From assembly GCA_905200905.1 (NCBI GenBank), contig CAJKMA010000008.1, positions 1-64,000 on the forward strand: a stretch of 64,000 bases of DNA. The letters run 5' to 3'. Shown piece after piece: positions 52,363 through 61,672 of this stretch. The notes beneath the pieces are model-generated. The model did not search any database. It was not told where the DNA came from and worked only from the letters and a program-made list of their open reading frames with translations. The stretch's first letter is position 1. The number at the start of each line of letters is the position of its first letter. Position numbers and translations under genes: made by a program. The DNA comes from an uncultured Bacillota bacterium. Its GTDB lineage: Bacteria; Bacillota; Clostridia; Lachnospirales; Lachnospiraceae.

Positions 52363-52790
52363 GAGGGTTCCTTCCTTCCTGTAATCTTACCATTTCTGCG
52401 TTCTTCTCTGTCATAGAATTTCTTCATCTGTGTCAATCCCTTATAATATCCCTGGATGCCTTCCTGTGCCCTGGCATATTTTACAGAACTATAAATATAA
52501 GTAAGAATGCTATAACCAATCAACATCACTACATAGATGCCAATTATCTTCAATACAAATAAAGCCAAATTCATTTTATGAATGTTTTCCATCAAATACT
52601 CACTCTTATAACCTAGATAAATCACCAGAAGAATCCCATAGCCAATGGTGGTTAAAAAAAAGTTCTTAATCAATGCAAGACCAATATAATCACTTCTATA
52701 ATAATTACTCACTGCAAGGTGTTCTCTTCCTGCTCCTGATTCATACAAGGCTAATTTATGCATTTTTTTGATTTTCTGATTATTAAGCAT
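52359..52790 (-). CDS. Unrecognised small membrane protein, first gene of the cda operon
   Basis: A 143-residue protein with two to three transmembrane helices (about 38-58 and 75-105) between a polar N-terminus (YESGAGREHLAVSNYYRSDY) and a basic C-terminus (KFYDREERRNGKITGRK). No family is recognised. It is the first gene after a strong extended -10 promoter and overlaps the next gene (ATGA). Partnership with the protein encoded at 51331-52362 is likely, because of the overlap. Confidence 0.72.
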   Translation of the reverse strand: MLNNQKIKKMHKLALYESGAGREHLAVSNYYRSDYIGLALIKNFFLTTIGYGILLVIYLGYKSEYLMENIHKMNLALFVLKIIGIYVVMLIGYSILTYIYSSVKYARAQEGIQGYYKGLTQMKKFYDREERRNGKITGRKEPS

Positions 52791-52856
52791 AAAAGACCTC
52801 TTTTCTCTTTTTCCTTAGAAAGATAAATACATCTTTCATCTATGTATACATATTGC

Positions 52857-52886
52857 ATTATAGCATACCCTCTGGAAGTGAATCAA
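52857..52886 (-). promoter_or_regulatory. Strong promoter of the cda operon
   Basis: TTGATT, 18 bases, perfect TATAAT with TGC before it (complete extended -10). The leader contains a GAAAGAT/ATCTTTC hairpin ahead of the ribosome site. Confidence 0.8.
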
Positions 52887-52892
52887 GACCTT

Positions 52893-53603
52893 TCAGGCAT
52901 CTGTTCCTATCCCGATAGTAAGAAAATACACCTTTTCTGCTCCTGCTTTTTTCAAAACCTTTGCAGCAGAATCTATAGTTGCTCCTGTAGTATAAATATC
53001 GTCTACCAGAAGAATTTTCTTCCATGGTAGTTTTCCTTTTATCTCAAAAGCATGCTCCAGATTCTCTTTCCGTTCTCTGTATCCTAAATCCTTCTGAGGA
53101 TTCGTATAAACAGTTCTCAGCAATGTTTTTGTATCTATTTTCAATCCAAGTTCCTTTCCAAGAGCAGAGGCAATAATTTCTGCCTGATTATAACCTCTTT
53201 TTGTCATTTTCTTTTTGTGAAGAGGAATTGGAATGATAATTTGAGGATTCCAACATCTGATTTGATTTTTAGAATAATATGCTGCTAGTTGTCCATAGAA
53301 GACACCGTACTCCTGACGGTTTCCATATTTCAATTGAAACATGGATTCTCTAAGAACGGAACCATAGGTGAAAATCCCAAGTCCCTGGTCGAAGTGATGT
53401 GTTGTTTTACAGTTTTTACAATATTCCTGTTCCCCACAGGCCAAGGGTTTTGAACACTTATAACATCTTGGTCCTGTGATGGGTTTCAATTGATCTCTGC
53501 AGGCTACGCAGATTCTCTGTCCCTTTGGCACTACAATGTCATGACACACTGGACAGCGCCTTGGATACAAAATATCAAGAAATATTTCTATTACTTTTTT
53601 CAA
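52893..53603 (-). CDS. comF: ComF-family protein (phosphoribosyltransferase-like)
   Basis: Competence-associated protein used in DNA uptake or processing. The 236-residue protein begins with a zinc ribbon (CPVCHDIV, CVAC, CYKC, CKNC) and continues with a type I phosphoribosyltransferase fold: KKKMTKRGYNQAEIIA and the PRPP loop ILLVDDIYTTGATIDSA. The start overlaps the recD2 stop (ATGA), so the two are coupled. Its own stop overlaps the cda promoter region. Confidence 0.92.
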   Translation of the reverse strand: MKKVIEIFLDILYPRRCPVCHDIVVPKGQRICVACRDQLKPITGPRCYKCSKPLACGEQEYCKNCKTTHHFDQGLGIFTYGSVLRESMFQLKYGNRQEYGVFYGQLAAYYSKNQIRCWNPQIIIPIPLHKKKMTKRGYNQAEIIASALGKELGLKIDTKTLLRTVYTNPQKDLGYRERKENLEHAFEIKGKLPWKKILLVDDIYTTGATIDSAAKVLKKAGAEKVYFLTIGIGTDA

Positions 53604-55831
53604 TAAGTCTCCTTTATTCTTAAATCCAATGTTGTATACCGACTTTGTTCCATACGGTTGTTTTCCATTTCTTCAAAAGTCTTCTCATCACCTACTAAGG
53701 TCACACATTTTCGCGCCCTGGTAACAGCCGTATACAAAAGATTTCGATTCATTAGCATTTTAGGACCGCCAAGTAGGGGAATAATCACTGCTGGATACTC
53801 ACTTCCCTGAGCCTTATGAATGGTAATTGCATAGGCAAGCTCTAACTCATCCAACTGCTTAAAAGAATATTCCACAAACTTTCTCTCATCAAATTCCACG
53901 GTAACTGTCTCTGCAAAGGTATTGATTTCCCTTAAGATTCCTGTATCTCCATTAAAAACTCCCACACCTTTTTCCACAGGTATACCATACAGCCCTCGAA
54001 TTTCCCATTCAATCTGATAATTATTCTTAATCTGCATGACCTTGTCACCTTCACGGAACAGTCCTGAACCATGTTCTCTTTCTGTTTTTCCTTGTTCCGG
54101 TGGGTTCAGATATTGCTGCAAAATCTTATTCAGCCGTTCCACCCCTAGAAGTCCCTTTCTCATAGGTGTCAACACCTGAATATCATAAGGATGTGCCTCT
54201 ACAAACTTTGGCAATTTCTTTTGAATTAGAGTAATCACAACACTAATAATTACATTAGCATCATACCTTTTCAGGAAAAAGAAATCCATACTCTTATTAT
54301 CCAAAACTACCGGCACACCTTCATTAATCTTATGTGCATTGACTACAATATCACTCTGGGATGCCTGACGGAAAATTTTTGTCAATTCCACTACAGGAAA
54401 TTCTCCTGAATGAATAATATCCTTTAACACACTGCCTGGTCCCACACTTGGAAGCTGATTCACATCACCTACTAAAATCAGCCTAGTTCCTGTTACTACA
54501 GCAGAAAGTAGAGCATGCATAAGAAAAATATCTACCATTGACATTTCATCAATAATAATCACATCCGCTTCCAGTGGATTCTGGGCATTACGCTCAAAAT
54601 GAACACCAGCAGAAGATTCTTCCGGTACACCAGATAATTCCAATAATCGGTGAATGGTCTTTGCTTCATATCCTGTGGCCTCTGTCATACGCTTTGCCGC
54701 CCTCCCTGTAGGCGCTGCCAAATAGATATCCAATCCTTCCATCTCAAAATAACGAATAATAGCATTAATGGTAGTAGTTTTTCCAGTACCAGGTCCTCCG
54801 GTAATCACCAGTAAACCATTCTTCACAGCTTCCATAATGGCTTCCTGCTGTTTCTCATCCAAATCAATTTTTTCTGCTCTCTGAATCCGTTTAATTTTTT
54901 CCCGAAGTATTTCTTTGTCCGCTGTATCTTTCACATTCAATTCATGGAGCATCTGTGCAGTATGCAATTCAATCTGATAGTATTGACTTGCATAAACCAC
55001 CTGCTGTTTGTTCTGGCTATCTAATGCAATCTCTTTTAGCACAATCTTCCTGTCAATAGCTAAATCTGTAAGATGTTTCTCCATATAGTCCGCCTGTACA
55101 CCAAGAAGCTGCTCTGCCCTTTCTAAAAGCAACCTTTTCGGCAGATATACGTGCCCTTCTGCAGTAGCCAGAAGTAATATGTACAAAAGGCCGCTCCGGA
55201 TTCGATAATCCGAATCCGTATGAATACCAATTCTAGATGCAATTTCATCTGCAATTTTAAAACCGATTCCATTGATATCCTCTGCCATCTTGTAAGGATT
55301 TTCCTTTAGGATGCGGTACATATCCTGTTTGTACTGCTGGTAAATCTTAATTCCCAGAGTTTGGGAAATCCCATACTGCTGAAGAAACATCATTGCTTTC
55401 CTCATATCGGCTTTTTCTTCTACCTGTTCTGCAATCTCTCTGGCCTTGCGCTCACTGATTCCTTTTACTTCTGCCAAACGTTCCGGTTCTTCTTCAATAA
55501 TACGTAGTGTATCATCTTTGAACCTCCGAACAATTCTTGCAGCAAGAGCCGCACCAATTCCTTTAATAGCTCCTGATCCAAGATAGCGTTCCATAGCAAA
55601 AGAATCCTGGGGAATCACCGTTTCATAAGAATATATAGTAAATTGACGCCCATAGGCAGGATGTTCTGTATATTTTCCCTTCCCGCGGATGTTCTCACCT
55701 TCGCTAAGAGTCTGAAACGTACCTACGCAAGTCAGTTCCTCACCTTCTACAACGAGACTGGCAACCGTATATCCGTTATCCTGATTCCGATATATAATAT
55801 GGTCTACATACCCTTCGATTGTTTCTTCCAC
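53600..55831 (-). CDS. recD2: RecD2-type 5'-3' DNA helicase
   Basis: Superfamily 1B helicase without RecBC, involved in repair and replication-fork handling. The 743-residue protein has the RecD2 N-terminal OB-like and HhH regions (IKGIGAALAARI, GISERKAREIAEQV, ADINGIGFKIADEIA-type repeat), Walker A VITGGPGTGKTTT, Walker B IIIDEMSMVD, LVGDVNQLPSVGPG, and C-terminal LAYAITIHKAQGSEYP and YTAVTRARK. Start is GTG, with GAGAGGA upstream. Confidence 0.93.
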   Translation of the reverse strand: MEETIEGYVDHIIYRNQDNGYTVASLVVEGEELTCVGTFQTLSEGENIRGKGKYTEHPAYGRQFTIYSYETVIPQDSFAMERYLGSGAIKGIGAALAARIVRRFKDDTLRIIEEEPERLAEVKGISERKAREIAEQVEEKADMRKAMMFLQQYGISQTLGIKIYQQYKQDMYRILKENPYKMAEDINGIGFKIADEIASRIGIHTDSDYRIRSGLLYILLLATAEGHVYLPKRLLLERAEQLLGVQADYMEKHLTDLAIDRKIVLKEIALDSQNKQQVVYASQYYQIELHTAQMLHELNVKDTADKEILREKIKRIQRAEKIDLDEKQQEAIMEAVKNGLLVITGGPGTGKTTTINAIIRYFEMEGLDIYLAAPTGRAAKRMTEATGYEAKTIHRLLELSGVPEESSAGVHFERNAQNPLEADVIIIDEMSMVDIFLMHALLSAVVTGTRLILVGDVNQLPSVGPGSVLKDIIHSGEFPVVELTKIFRQASQSDIVVNAHKINEGVPVVLDNKSMDFFFLKRYDANVIISVVITLIQKKLPKFVEAHPYDIQVLTPMRKGLLGVERLNKILQQYLNPPEQGKTEREHGSGLFREGDKVMQIKNNYQIEWEIRGLYGIPVEKGVGVFNGDTGILREINTFAETVTVEFDERKFVEYSFKQLDELELAYAITIHKAQGSEYPAVIIPLLGGPKMLMNRNLLYTAVTRARKCVTLVGDEKTFEEMENNRMEQSRYTTLDLRIKETY

Positions 55832-55866
55832 GTTTGTTCCTCTCTATCCTTCATCCTTGTATTGCC

Positions 55867-56862
55867 CTATAGTTTTCCATTCATTTTACTCATAAGTTCC
55901 ATATACTGTCCAGTTCCCACTGCCACTGCAAGAGCCGGTTCTTCTGCCACAATGGTATTAATACCTGTTTCTGCTTCAATAAGCTCTTCCAAGCCGCCCA
56001 AAAGAGCGCCTCCTCCTGTAAGTACAATTCCTCGTTCTGCCACATCAGCTGCCAATTCAGGGGGCGTTTTTTCCAAAACACCATGAATGGTCTCCATAAT
56101 CTGGGTAGATGCATCCGTAAGTGCTTCTTTGATTTCCTCTGAGGACAATGTCACACTCTTTGGAAGCCCTGTAATCGTATCTCTGCCCTTCACTTCCATG
56201 GTCTTTGCCTGAGGTGTGGAATACACGGTTCCAATTTGAATCTTAATATCCTCTGCTGTACGCTCTCCTATCATCAAATTGTGTTTTTTCCGAACATAGC
56301 GCATAATGGCCTCATCGAAATTATCTCCAGCTACTTTAATGGAAGTAGACACTACAGTTCCACCTAAGGATATCACTGCCACATCTGTGGTTCCGCCTCC
56401 AATATCCACAATCATATTCCCAAAAGGTCTTGTAATATCAATGCCCGCGCCAATGGCTGCTGCAATAGGTTCTTCGATAATGGAAACCTCCCTAGCTCCT
56501 GCCTGGTAAGTTGCCTCCTCTACTGCTTTTTTCTCCACTTCTGTGATACCGCTTGGTACACAAATACTGATACGCGGTTTCCGAAAGGCACGTTTTCCAA
56601 TCGCCTTGAAAATAAAATACTTCAGCATTTTTTCTGTAACTTCGTAATCAGAGATAACCCCTTGTCTCAAAGGACGCATGGCCACAATATTTCCAGGCGT
56701 TCTTCCTATCATCTGGCGCGCTTCTTCTCCTACGGCTCTGATTTTATTACTATCTTTATCGTATGCTACTACGGAAGGTTCTTTTAAAACAATCCCTTTT
56801 CCTTTTGCATATACAAGGATGCTGGCTGTTCCCAAATCAATTCCTATATCTGATGCTGCCAT
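55867..56862 (-). CDS. mreB: Rod-shape actin homologue MreB/Mbl
   Basis: Filament-forming actin-like ATPase that guides lateral wall synthesis. About 331 residues: phosphate-1 GIDLGTASILVYAKG, the connect-1 region EEPIAAAIGAGIDI, phosphate-2 MIVDIGGGTTDVAVISLGG and adenosine motif GIVLTGGGALLGGL. The ATG at 56862 has AAAGGGG upstream and gives the usual N-terminus; the longer frame has no site. No mreC or mreD follows, so it resembles an Mbl-type or stand-alone copy. Confidence 0.93.
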   Translation of the reverse strand: MAASDIGIDLGTASILVYAKGKGIVLKEPSVVAYDKDSNKIRAVGEEARQMIGRTPGNIVAMRPLRQGVISDYEVTEKMLKYFIFKAIGKRAFRKPRISICVPSGITEVEKKAVEEATYQAGAREVSIIEEPIAAAIGAGIDITRPFGNMIVDIGGGTTDVAVISLGGTVVSTSIKVAGDNFDEAIMRYVRKKHNLMIGERTAEDIKIQIGTVYSTPQAKTMEVKGRDTITGLPKSVTLSSEEIKEALTDASTQIMETIHGVLEKTPPELAADVAERGIVLTGGGALLGGLEELIEAETGINTIVAEEPALAVAVGTGQYMELMSKMNGKL

Positions 56863-56929
56863 GAAAAATACCCCTTTCCTGAACCTTGTTACTATTATAT
56901 ACAACTTCCCCTCCCTTGAAAAGGGGCAA

Positions 56930-59770
56930 TCATCTCAAATATTTTGACACATATTGACCCGTATATGACATTGGATTTGCCGCAACCTCCTCTGGTGTTC
57001 CTTTGGCAATCACAGTTCCTCCTCTGTCTCCTCCTTCTGGGCCAATATCAATAATATAGTCTGCTGTTTTTATCACATCCAGATTGTGTTCAATAACAAC
57101 TACCGTATTTCCTCCCTCTGAAAGCCTTTGCAGGATCTCAATCAGTTTATGAACATCTGCAAAATGAAGTCCTGTAGTGGGTTCATCCAGAATATAGATT
57201 GTCTTACCTGTACTTCTCTTGCTGAGCTCAGTAGCTAGTTTAATTCTCTGGGCCTCTCCTCCGGAAAGTTCTGTAGAAGGCTGTCCCAGGCGAATATAAG
57301 AAAGCCCAACATCATAAAGAGTTTGTATTTTCCTTTTAATGGAAGGAACATGGTCAAAAAACCGAAGCGCTTCTTCCACTGTCATGTTCAACACATCATA
57401 AATACTTTTCCCCTTATATTTCACTTCCAGAGTCTCTCTGTTGTACCGCTTCCCATGACATACCTCACATGGTACATAGACATCTGGAAGGAAGTGCATC
57501 TCAATTTTCAAGATCCCATCGCCGCTGCAGGCTTCACAACGTCCACCTTTTACATTGAAGCTGAATCTTCCCTTCTTATAGCCTCTTGCTTTTGCATCTG
57601 CAGTAGCTGCAAACAAATCACGAATCTGATCAAAAACCCCTGTATACGTAGCTGGATTAGAACGAGGTGTTCTTCCAATAGGAGACTGGTCAATATCAAT
57701 CACCTTATCCAATTGCTCTGTCCCCTCAATACACTTATGCTTTCCTGGAATAATTCTGGCGCGATTCAGTTTTCTTGCCAGACTTTTATAGAGAACCTCA
57801 TTTACCAGAGAACTTTTTCCTGATCCAGAAACTCCTGTCACACAAGTCATAATACCCAGCGGAATTTTCACATCAATATTCTTCAGGTTGTTTTCAGCAG
57901 CCTTACGAATGGTTAGATACCCCGTAGGCTTTCTCCTAACCTTTGGCACTGGAATCTGAATCCTCCCGCTTAAATATTGTCCGGTAATGGAATTTGGATT
58001 TTTCATAATTTCTTCTGCAGTACCAATGGCAACTAATTCCCCTCCATGCTCTCCTGCACCAGGACCAATATCTACCACACAGTCCGCTTCTCTCATGGTG
58101 TCCTCGTCATGTTCTACTACAATCAAAGAATTTCCCAAATCCCTCAAATGTTTCAACGTAGCCAGAAGCTTGTCATTATCCCTTTGGTGAAGACCAATGC
58201 TTGGTTCATCCAGAATATACGCTACTCCCACCAGACCAGAACCTATCTGGGTAGCCAGACGAATTCTCTGAGCCTCTCCTCCAGAAAGACTTCCAGTTGC
58301 CCTTGCAAGGGTAAGGTAATCCAGACCTACATTCACCAAAAATCCTACCCTGGCCTTAATTTCTTTCAACACCTGTTCCCCAATTAATTCCTGGGTTTTC
58401 GTCAATTTCAGATTCATAAGGTATTCTTGAAGACTACTGATGGACATTGTGGTTACTTCATGAATATTCTTATCTCCAACTGTTACTGCTAATGCCTCTG
58501 GCTTTAATCTTTGGCCCTTACAGGAAGGACAAGGCGTAATCCTCATAAAGGTTTCATACTCCTGCTTCATGGTATCAGATCCAGTTTCCCGATAACGCCT
58601 TTCCACATTCTTAATGATTCCCTCAAAGGCCACATCATAGACTCCTTCTCCTCTCTGGCCTTTGTAATGCACCTTCACCTCCTTGCCTCCAGTTCCATGA
58701 ATCAAAATATCTTGAATTTTCTGAGGATACTGTTCAAAGGGTGTATCCAAATCAAATCCATACTCTTCTGCCAGCGCATCCAGAATGGCTCTTGTAAAGC
58801 TTCCTTTATCTGCACAAGACTGCCAGCCCATAACCACAATAGCCCCCTGGGAAATGCTCAGACTCCGATCTGGTATCATTAAATCAATATCAAACTCCAT
58901 ACGGTAACCAAGCCCAAAACAAGAAGGACATGCACCAAAAGGATTATTAAATGAAAAGCTTCTTGGTTCAATTTCATCAATGCTGATACCACAATCAGGA
59001 CAGGCAAAGCTTTGACTGAAGTTTATTTGATTGCCATCCATGGTATCTACAACAAGACGTCCCTCCGCCAGATTCAAAACTGTTTCAATGGAATCGGTAA
59101 GCCTCTTTTCAATGCCTTCTTTTACAATCAATCGATCCACAACAATCTCAATGTTATGTTTAATATTTTTATCAAGTTTAATCTCTTCACTTAATTCATA
59201 GAGACTTCCATCAATCTGCACCCTTACATACCCGCTTTTTCTGGCCTGTTCCAAAAGCTTTGCATGAGTACCTTTTCTCCCACGTACCACTGGCGCTAAA
59301 AGCTGTATTTTCGTCCGCTCAGGCAATGACATGATATGGTCTACCATCTGATCCACTGTCTGTTTCTTAATCTCCCTGCCACATTTTGGACAATGAGGGA
59401 TTCCGATTCTGGCATATAAAAGACGAAAATAATCGTAAATCTCTGTTACAGTTCCCACTGTGGAACGTGGATTTCTATTTGTTGATTTCTGGTCAATGGA
59501 AATCGCCGGAGAAAGCCCTTCAATGCTCTCCACATCCGGTTTTTCCATTTGCCCTAGGAACTGACGTGCATAAGAAGACAAGGACTCCATATACCGTCTC
59601 TGCCCCTCTGCATAAATGGTATCAAAAGCCAGAGAGCTTTTACCGGAACCGCTAAGACCGGTCAAAACCACCAGCTCATTTCTGGGAATATCCACATCTA
59701 GATTTTTTAAATTATTTTCATTTGCACCACGAATTTTAATAAACTGCCTTGCCTGCATTTTCACTGCCAT
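56930..59770 (-). CDS. uvrA: UvrABC excinuclease subunit A
   Basis: Damage-sensing ATPase of nucleotide excision repair that loads UvrB. About 946 residues with two ABC modules: Walker [15 protein letters not shown] (first) and [14 protein letters not shown] (second), signatures [15 protein letters not shown] and [15 protein letters not shown], and zinc cysteines in [22 protein letters not shown] and CEACSGDG. The ATG at 59770 has GAGAGG 8 bases upstream; the longer frame lacks a site. The promoter carries a LexA-type box, fitting SOS control. uvrB is not in the window. Confidence 0.97.
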   Translation of the reverse strand: MAVKMQARQFIKIRGANENNLKNLDVDIPRNELVVLTGLSGSGKSSLAFDTIYAEGQRRYMESLSSYARQFLGQMEKPDVESIEGLSPAISIDQKSTNRNPRSTVGTVTEIYDYFRLLYARIGIPHCPKCGREIKKQTVDQMVDHIMSLPERTKIQLLAPVVRGRKGTHAKLLEQARKSGYVRVQIDGSLYELSEEIKLDKNIKHNIEIVVDRLIVKEGIEKRLTDSIETVLNLAEGRLVVDTMDGNQINFSQSFACPDCGISIDEIEPRSFSFNNPFGACPSCFGLGYRMEFDIDLMIPDRSLSISQGAIVVMGWQSCADKGSFTRAILDALAEEYGFDLDTPFEQYPQKIQDILIHGTGGKEVKVHYKGQRGEGVYDVAFEGIIKNVERRYRETGSDTMKQEYETFMRITPCPSCKGQRLKPEALAVTVGDKNIHEVTTMSISSLQEYLMNLKLTKTQELIGEQVLKEIKARVGFLVNVGLDYLTLARATGSLSGGEAQRIRLATQIGSGLVGVAYILDEPSIGLHQRDNDKLLATLKHLRDLGNSLIVVEHDEDTMREADCVVDIGPGAGEHGGELVAIGTAEEIMKNPNSITGQYLSGRIQIPVPKVRRKPTGYLTIRKAAENNLKNIDVKIPLGIMTCVTGVSGSGKSSLVNEVLYKSLARKLNRARIIPGKHKCIEGTEQLDKVIDIDQSPIGRTPRSNPATYTGVFDQIRDLFAATADAKARGYKKGRFSFNVKGGRCEACSGDGILKIEMHFLPDVYVPCEVCHGKRYNRETLEVKYKGKSIYDVLNMTVEEALRFFDHVPSIKRKIQTLYDVGLSYIRLGQPSTELSGGEAQRIKLATELSKRSTGKTIYILDEPTTGLHFADVHKLIEILQRLSEGGNTVVVIEHNLDVIKTADYIIDIGPEGGDRGGTVIAKGTPEEVAANPMSYTGQYVSKYLR

Positions 59771-59865
59771 ATTGTTTCCTCTCTCTGTAACAGATTTGAG
59801 CTTTTTGAAGCTCAAGCACAATTGTTCTTAGCTTTCTCTTTTAACAAATATTTTATTCTTAATAT

Positions 59866-59894
59866 ATCTTACCACAACCTTCTGTCTTTTTCAA
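59866..59894 (-). promoter_or_regulatory. uvrA promoter
   Basis: TTGAAA, 17 bases, TAAGAT, with TGG before the -10 (extended). The leader of about 90 bases contains a perfect 8-bp hairpin (TTGAGCTT/AAGCTCAA) just before the ribosome site. Confidence 0.7.
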
Positions 59895-59905
59895 ACATAT
59901 GTTCT
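59892..59905 (-). promoter_or_regulatory. LexA/DinR-type SOS box of uvrA
   Basis: The minus strand reads AGAACATATGTTTG, one base at each end from the optimal Gram-positive box CGAACATATGTTCG apart from one more change in the second half-site. It overlaps the -35 element, so bound LexA would block RNA polymerase. Confidence 0.75.
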
Positions 59906-59928
59906 ATATTTTTACATTTTGAGAGACA

Positions 59929-59975
59929 AAGATAAAACTGCCAGTTCACACATTGAAAGCTGGCAGTTTTATCTT
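59929..59975 (-). terminator. Terminator of the CBS-domain gene
   Basis: A perfect 16-bp stem (AAGATAAAACTGCCAG with CTGGCAGTTTTATCTT) directly abuts the stop codon at 59976 and has T-rich bases after it. Confidence 0.8.
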
Positions 59976-60395
59976 TTATGCACCTTTGCTCTCCTGCTTA
60001 TTCAAAGAGCAAATGTACTGCATAATATCTCTTCTTGTAACAATTCCTATAAAATTTTTCTGATCATCCACAACAGGAACAAAATTCTGCTGCATTGCTT
60101 TTTCAAGAAGATTTTCCATATTGGAATCTACACGAATGGGCGCATAATCATTTCTTCTTTTAAAAGATGCAATAGGCACCTCTTCTGCCCCTTTTAAGTT
60201 CAACTGTCCCCTGTCCTTTAATCCCCATAATAAGTCGCCTTCTGTAATAGTTCCTGCATATTTTCCACGTTCTGTAATAATAGGAATGCAGGAATATTTG
60301 TGGTATTCCATTTTCTCCAATACCTGTCTCAGGCTATAGGTATCATAAATATACGCAACATCTTCTTTGGGGGTAAGAAAAAATAAAATATTCAT
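59976..60395 (-). CDS. Tandem CBS-domain protein
   Basis: A 139-residue protein made of two CBS domains (about 12-68 and 82-135; YSCIPIITERGKYAGTITEGDLLW split as YSCIPIITERGKYAG and ITEGDLLW; FVPVVDDQKNFIGIVTRRDI). Such domains bind adenine nucleotides; the size and layout resemble CbpB/YkuL-type proteins that bind c-di-AMP in some Firmicutes, which would link it to cdaA in this window. That link is inference. GGGGAGGAA precedes the ATG. Confidence 0.85.
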   Translation of the reverse strand: MNILFFLTPKEDVAYIYDTYSLRQVLEKMEYHKYSCIPIITERGKYAGTITEGDLLWGLKDRGQLNLKGAEEVPIASFKRRNDYAPIRVDSNMENLLEKAMQQNFVPVVDDQKNFIGIVTRRDIMQYICSLNKQESKGA

Positions 60396-60506
60396 GAGTA
60401 TTCCTCCCCTGTTTTTCTATCTACCATTTTGCCATAATGCTCTGTAAAATTCCAGAACAAAAGCATTAAACTTTATTAAAATTCTATAAATTCAAAACAT
60501 ATCCTT

Positions 60507-61652
60507 TTATTTATCGAACAAAAATTCCGACATTACCAGATTACTTAGGAGCATTCCTTCTTCAGATAAAAAAATCCTATCTTTATGTTCCTTTAACAAA
60601 CCATTTTCCAGACATTTATAAAGAGCCTTCTCATAAACCATATCCAATTCCTGTCCAAAAGTACGGTGAAATTCTTTTCTGGATACCCCTCTTGTTTTAC
60701 GAAGTCCCAAAAACATAAATTCTTCCATTTGTCTCGGTTCTTCCAAAAATTCTACATCTTCCCGCATAGTCTTTGGCTGATGGCAGCGTTCCAAATATGT
60801 CTTCATATCTCTGGTATTGCTCATGCGGATATTCCTTACCATAGAAGCTGCACCAAGCCCCAGTCCCAAATAATCTTTCCGCTCCCAATATTTCAGATTA
60901 TGTCTGGACTCGTTTCCCAACTTTGCATAATTAGATATTTCATATTGCTCATAACCAGCCTCTTTTAACAATCTACCTGTAAGCAGATAAATATTCCGGC
61001 TGATTTCCTCTGTAGGCAAAAATTCTGGATGTTTTGCATATTTCTCATAAAAAGGGGTCCCCTCTTCTAGAATCAGCTGATATACCGAAAGATGCTCTGG
61101 ATTTAACTCTATAACTTGTCTTAATTCCTCTTCCCAGGATTCCAGGCTCTGACCTGGTATGGAAGAAATTAGGTCTATGCTGATGTTGTCAAATTTCTCC
61201 TGCCGTGCCAGATCATAGGAATGAAGAAATTCTTCATAAGTATGAACCCTCCCCAGCATCTTTAAATTTTCATTTCTTACAGACTGAAGCCCAATACTCA
61301 ATCGGTTCACTCCAGCCCGTTTGTATGCTTTCAACTTTTCCTCTGTAACTGTTCCCGGATTCATTTCTATCGTGATTTCCGGTCTCTTTTCCAACCAGAA
61401 CACCTTGGAAATCGCATCAAAAATCCGTTCTATCTGCTCCCCTGTTAAAATAGAAGGTGTACCGCCACCTACAAATACAGTGGAAACTTTGTAGCCTTTT
61501 GCAAATTCCTCATAACTTCCTATTTCCCGAATCAGACTCTGCACATAAATTTCCTGTTCTTCCTCTGCTCCCTTCCAAGAAAGGAAATCACAATATCCAC
61601 ACTTTTTCATACAAAATGGTATATGCAGATATAAACCTAAATCATTCCTCAT
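60507..61652 (-). CDS. hemW: HemW-like radical SAM protein (heme chaperone family)
   Basis: A radical SAM protein of about 381 residues, often mislabelled coproporphyrinogen III oxidase; HemW acts in heme transfer. Cluster cysteines are in CMKKCGYCDF, followed by VFVGGGTPSIL, EMNPGTVTEEKL, NRLSIGLQS, DLISSIPGQS and the C-terminal HemN-like region (FMFLGLRKTRGVS). The ATG at 61652 has GGGGATGG upstream; the longer frame would begin at a TTG 6 bases after lepA. It belongs to the lepA-hemW operon, a usual pairing in Firmicutes. Confidence 0.92.
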   Translation of the reverse strand: MRNDLGLYLHIPFCMKKCGYCDFLSWKGAEEEQEIYVQSLIREIGSYEEFAKGYKVSTVFVGGGTPSILTGEQIERIFDAISKVFWLEKRPEITIEMNPGTVTEEKLKAYKRAGVNRLSIGLQSVRNENLKMLGRVHTYEEFLHSYDLARQEKFDNISIDLISSIPGQSLESWEEELRQVIELNPEHLSVYQLILEEGTPFYEKYAKHPEFLPTEEISRNIYLLTGRLLKEAGYEQYEISNYAKLGNESRHNLKYWERKDYLGLGLGAASMVRNIRMSNTRDMKTYLERCHQPKTMREDVEFLEEPRQMEEFMFLGLRKTRGVSRKEFHRTFGQELDMVYEKALYKCLENGLLKEHKDRIFLSEEGMLLSNLVMSEFLFDK

Positions 61653-61672
61653 AAAAACCATCCCCAATTTCT

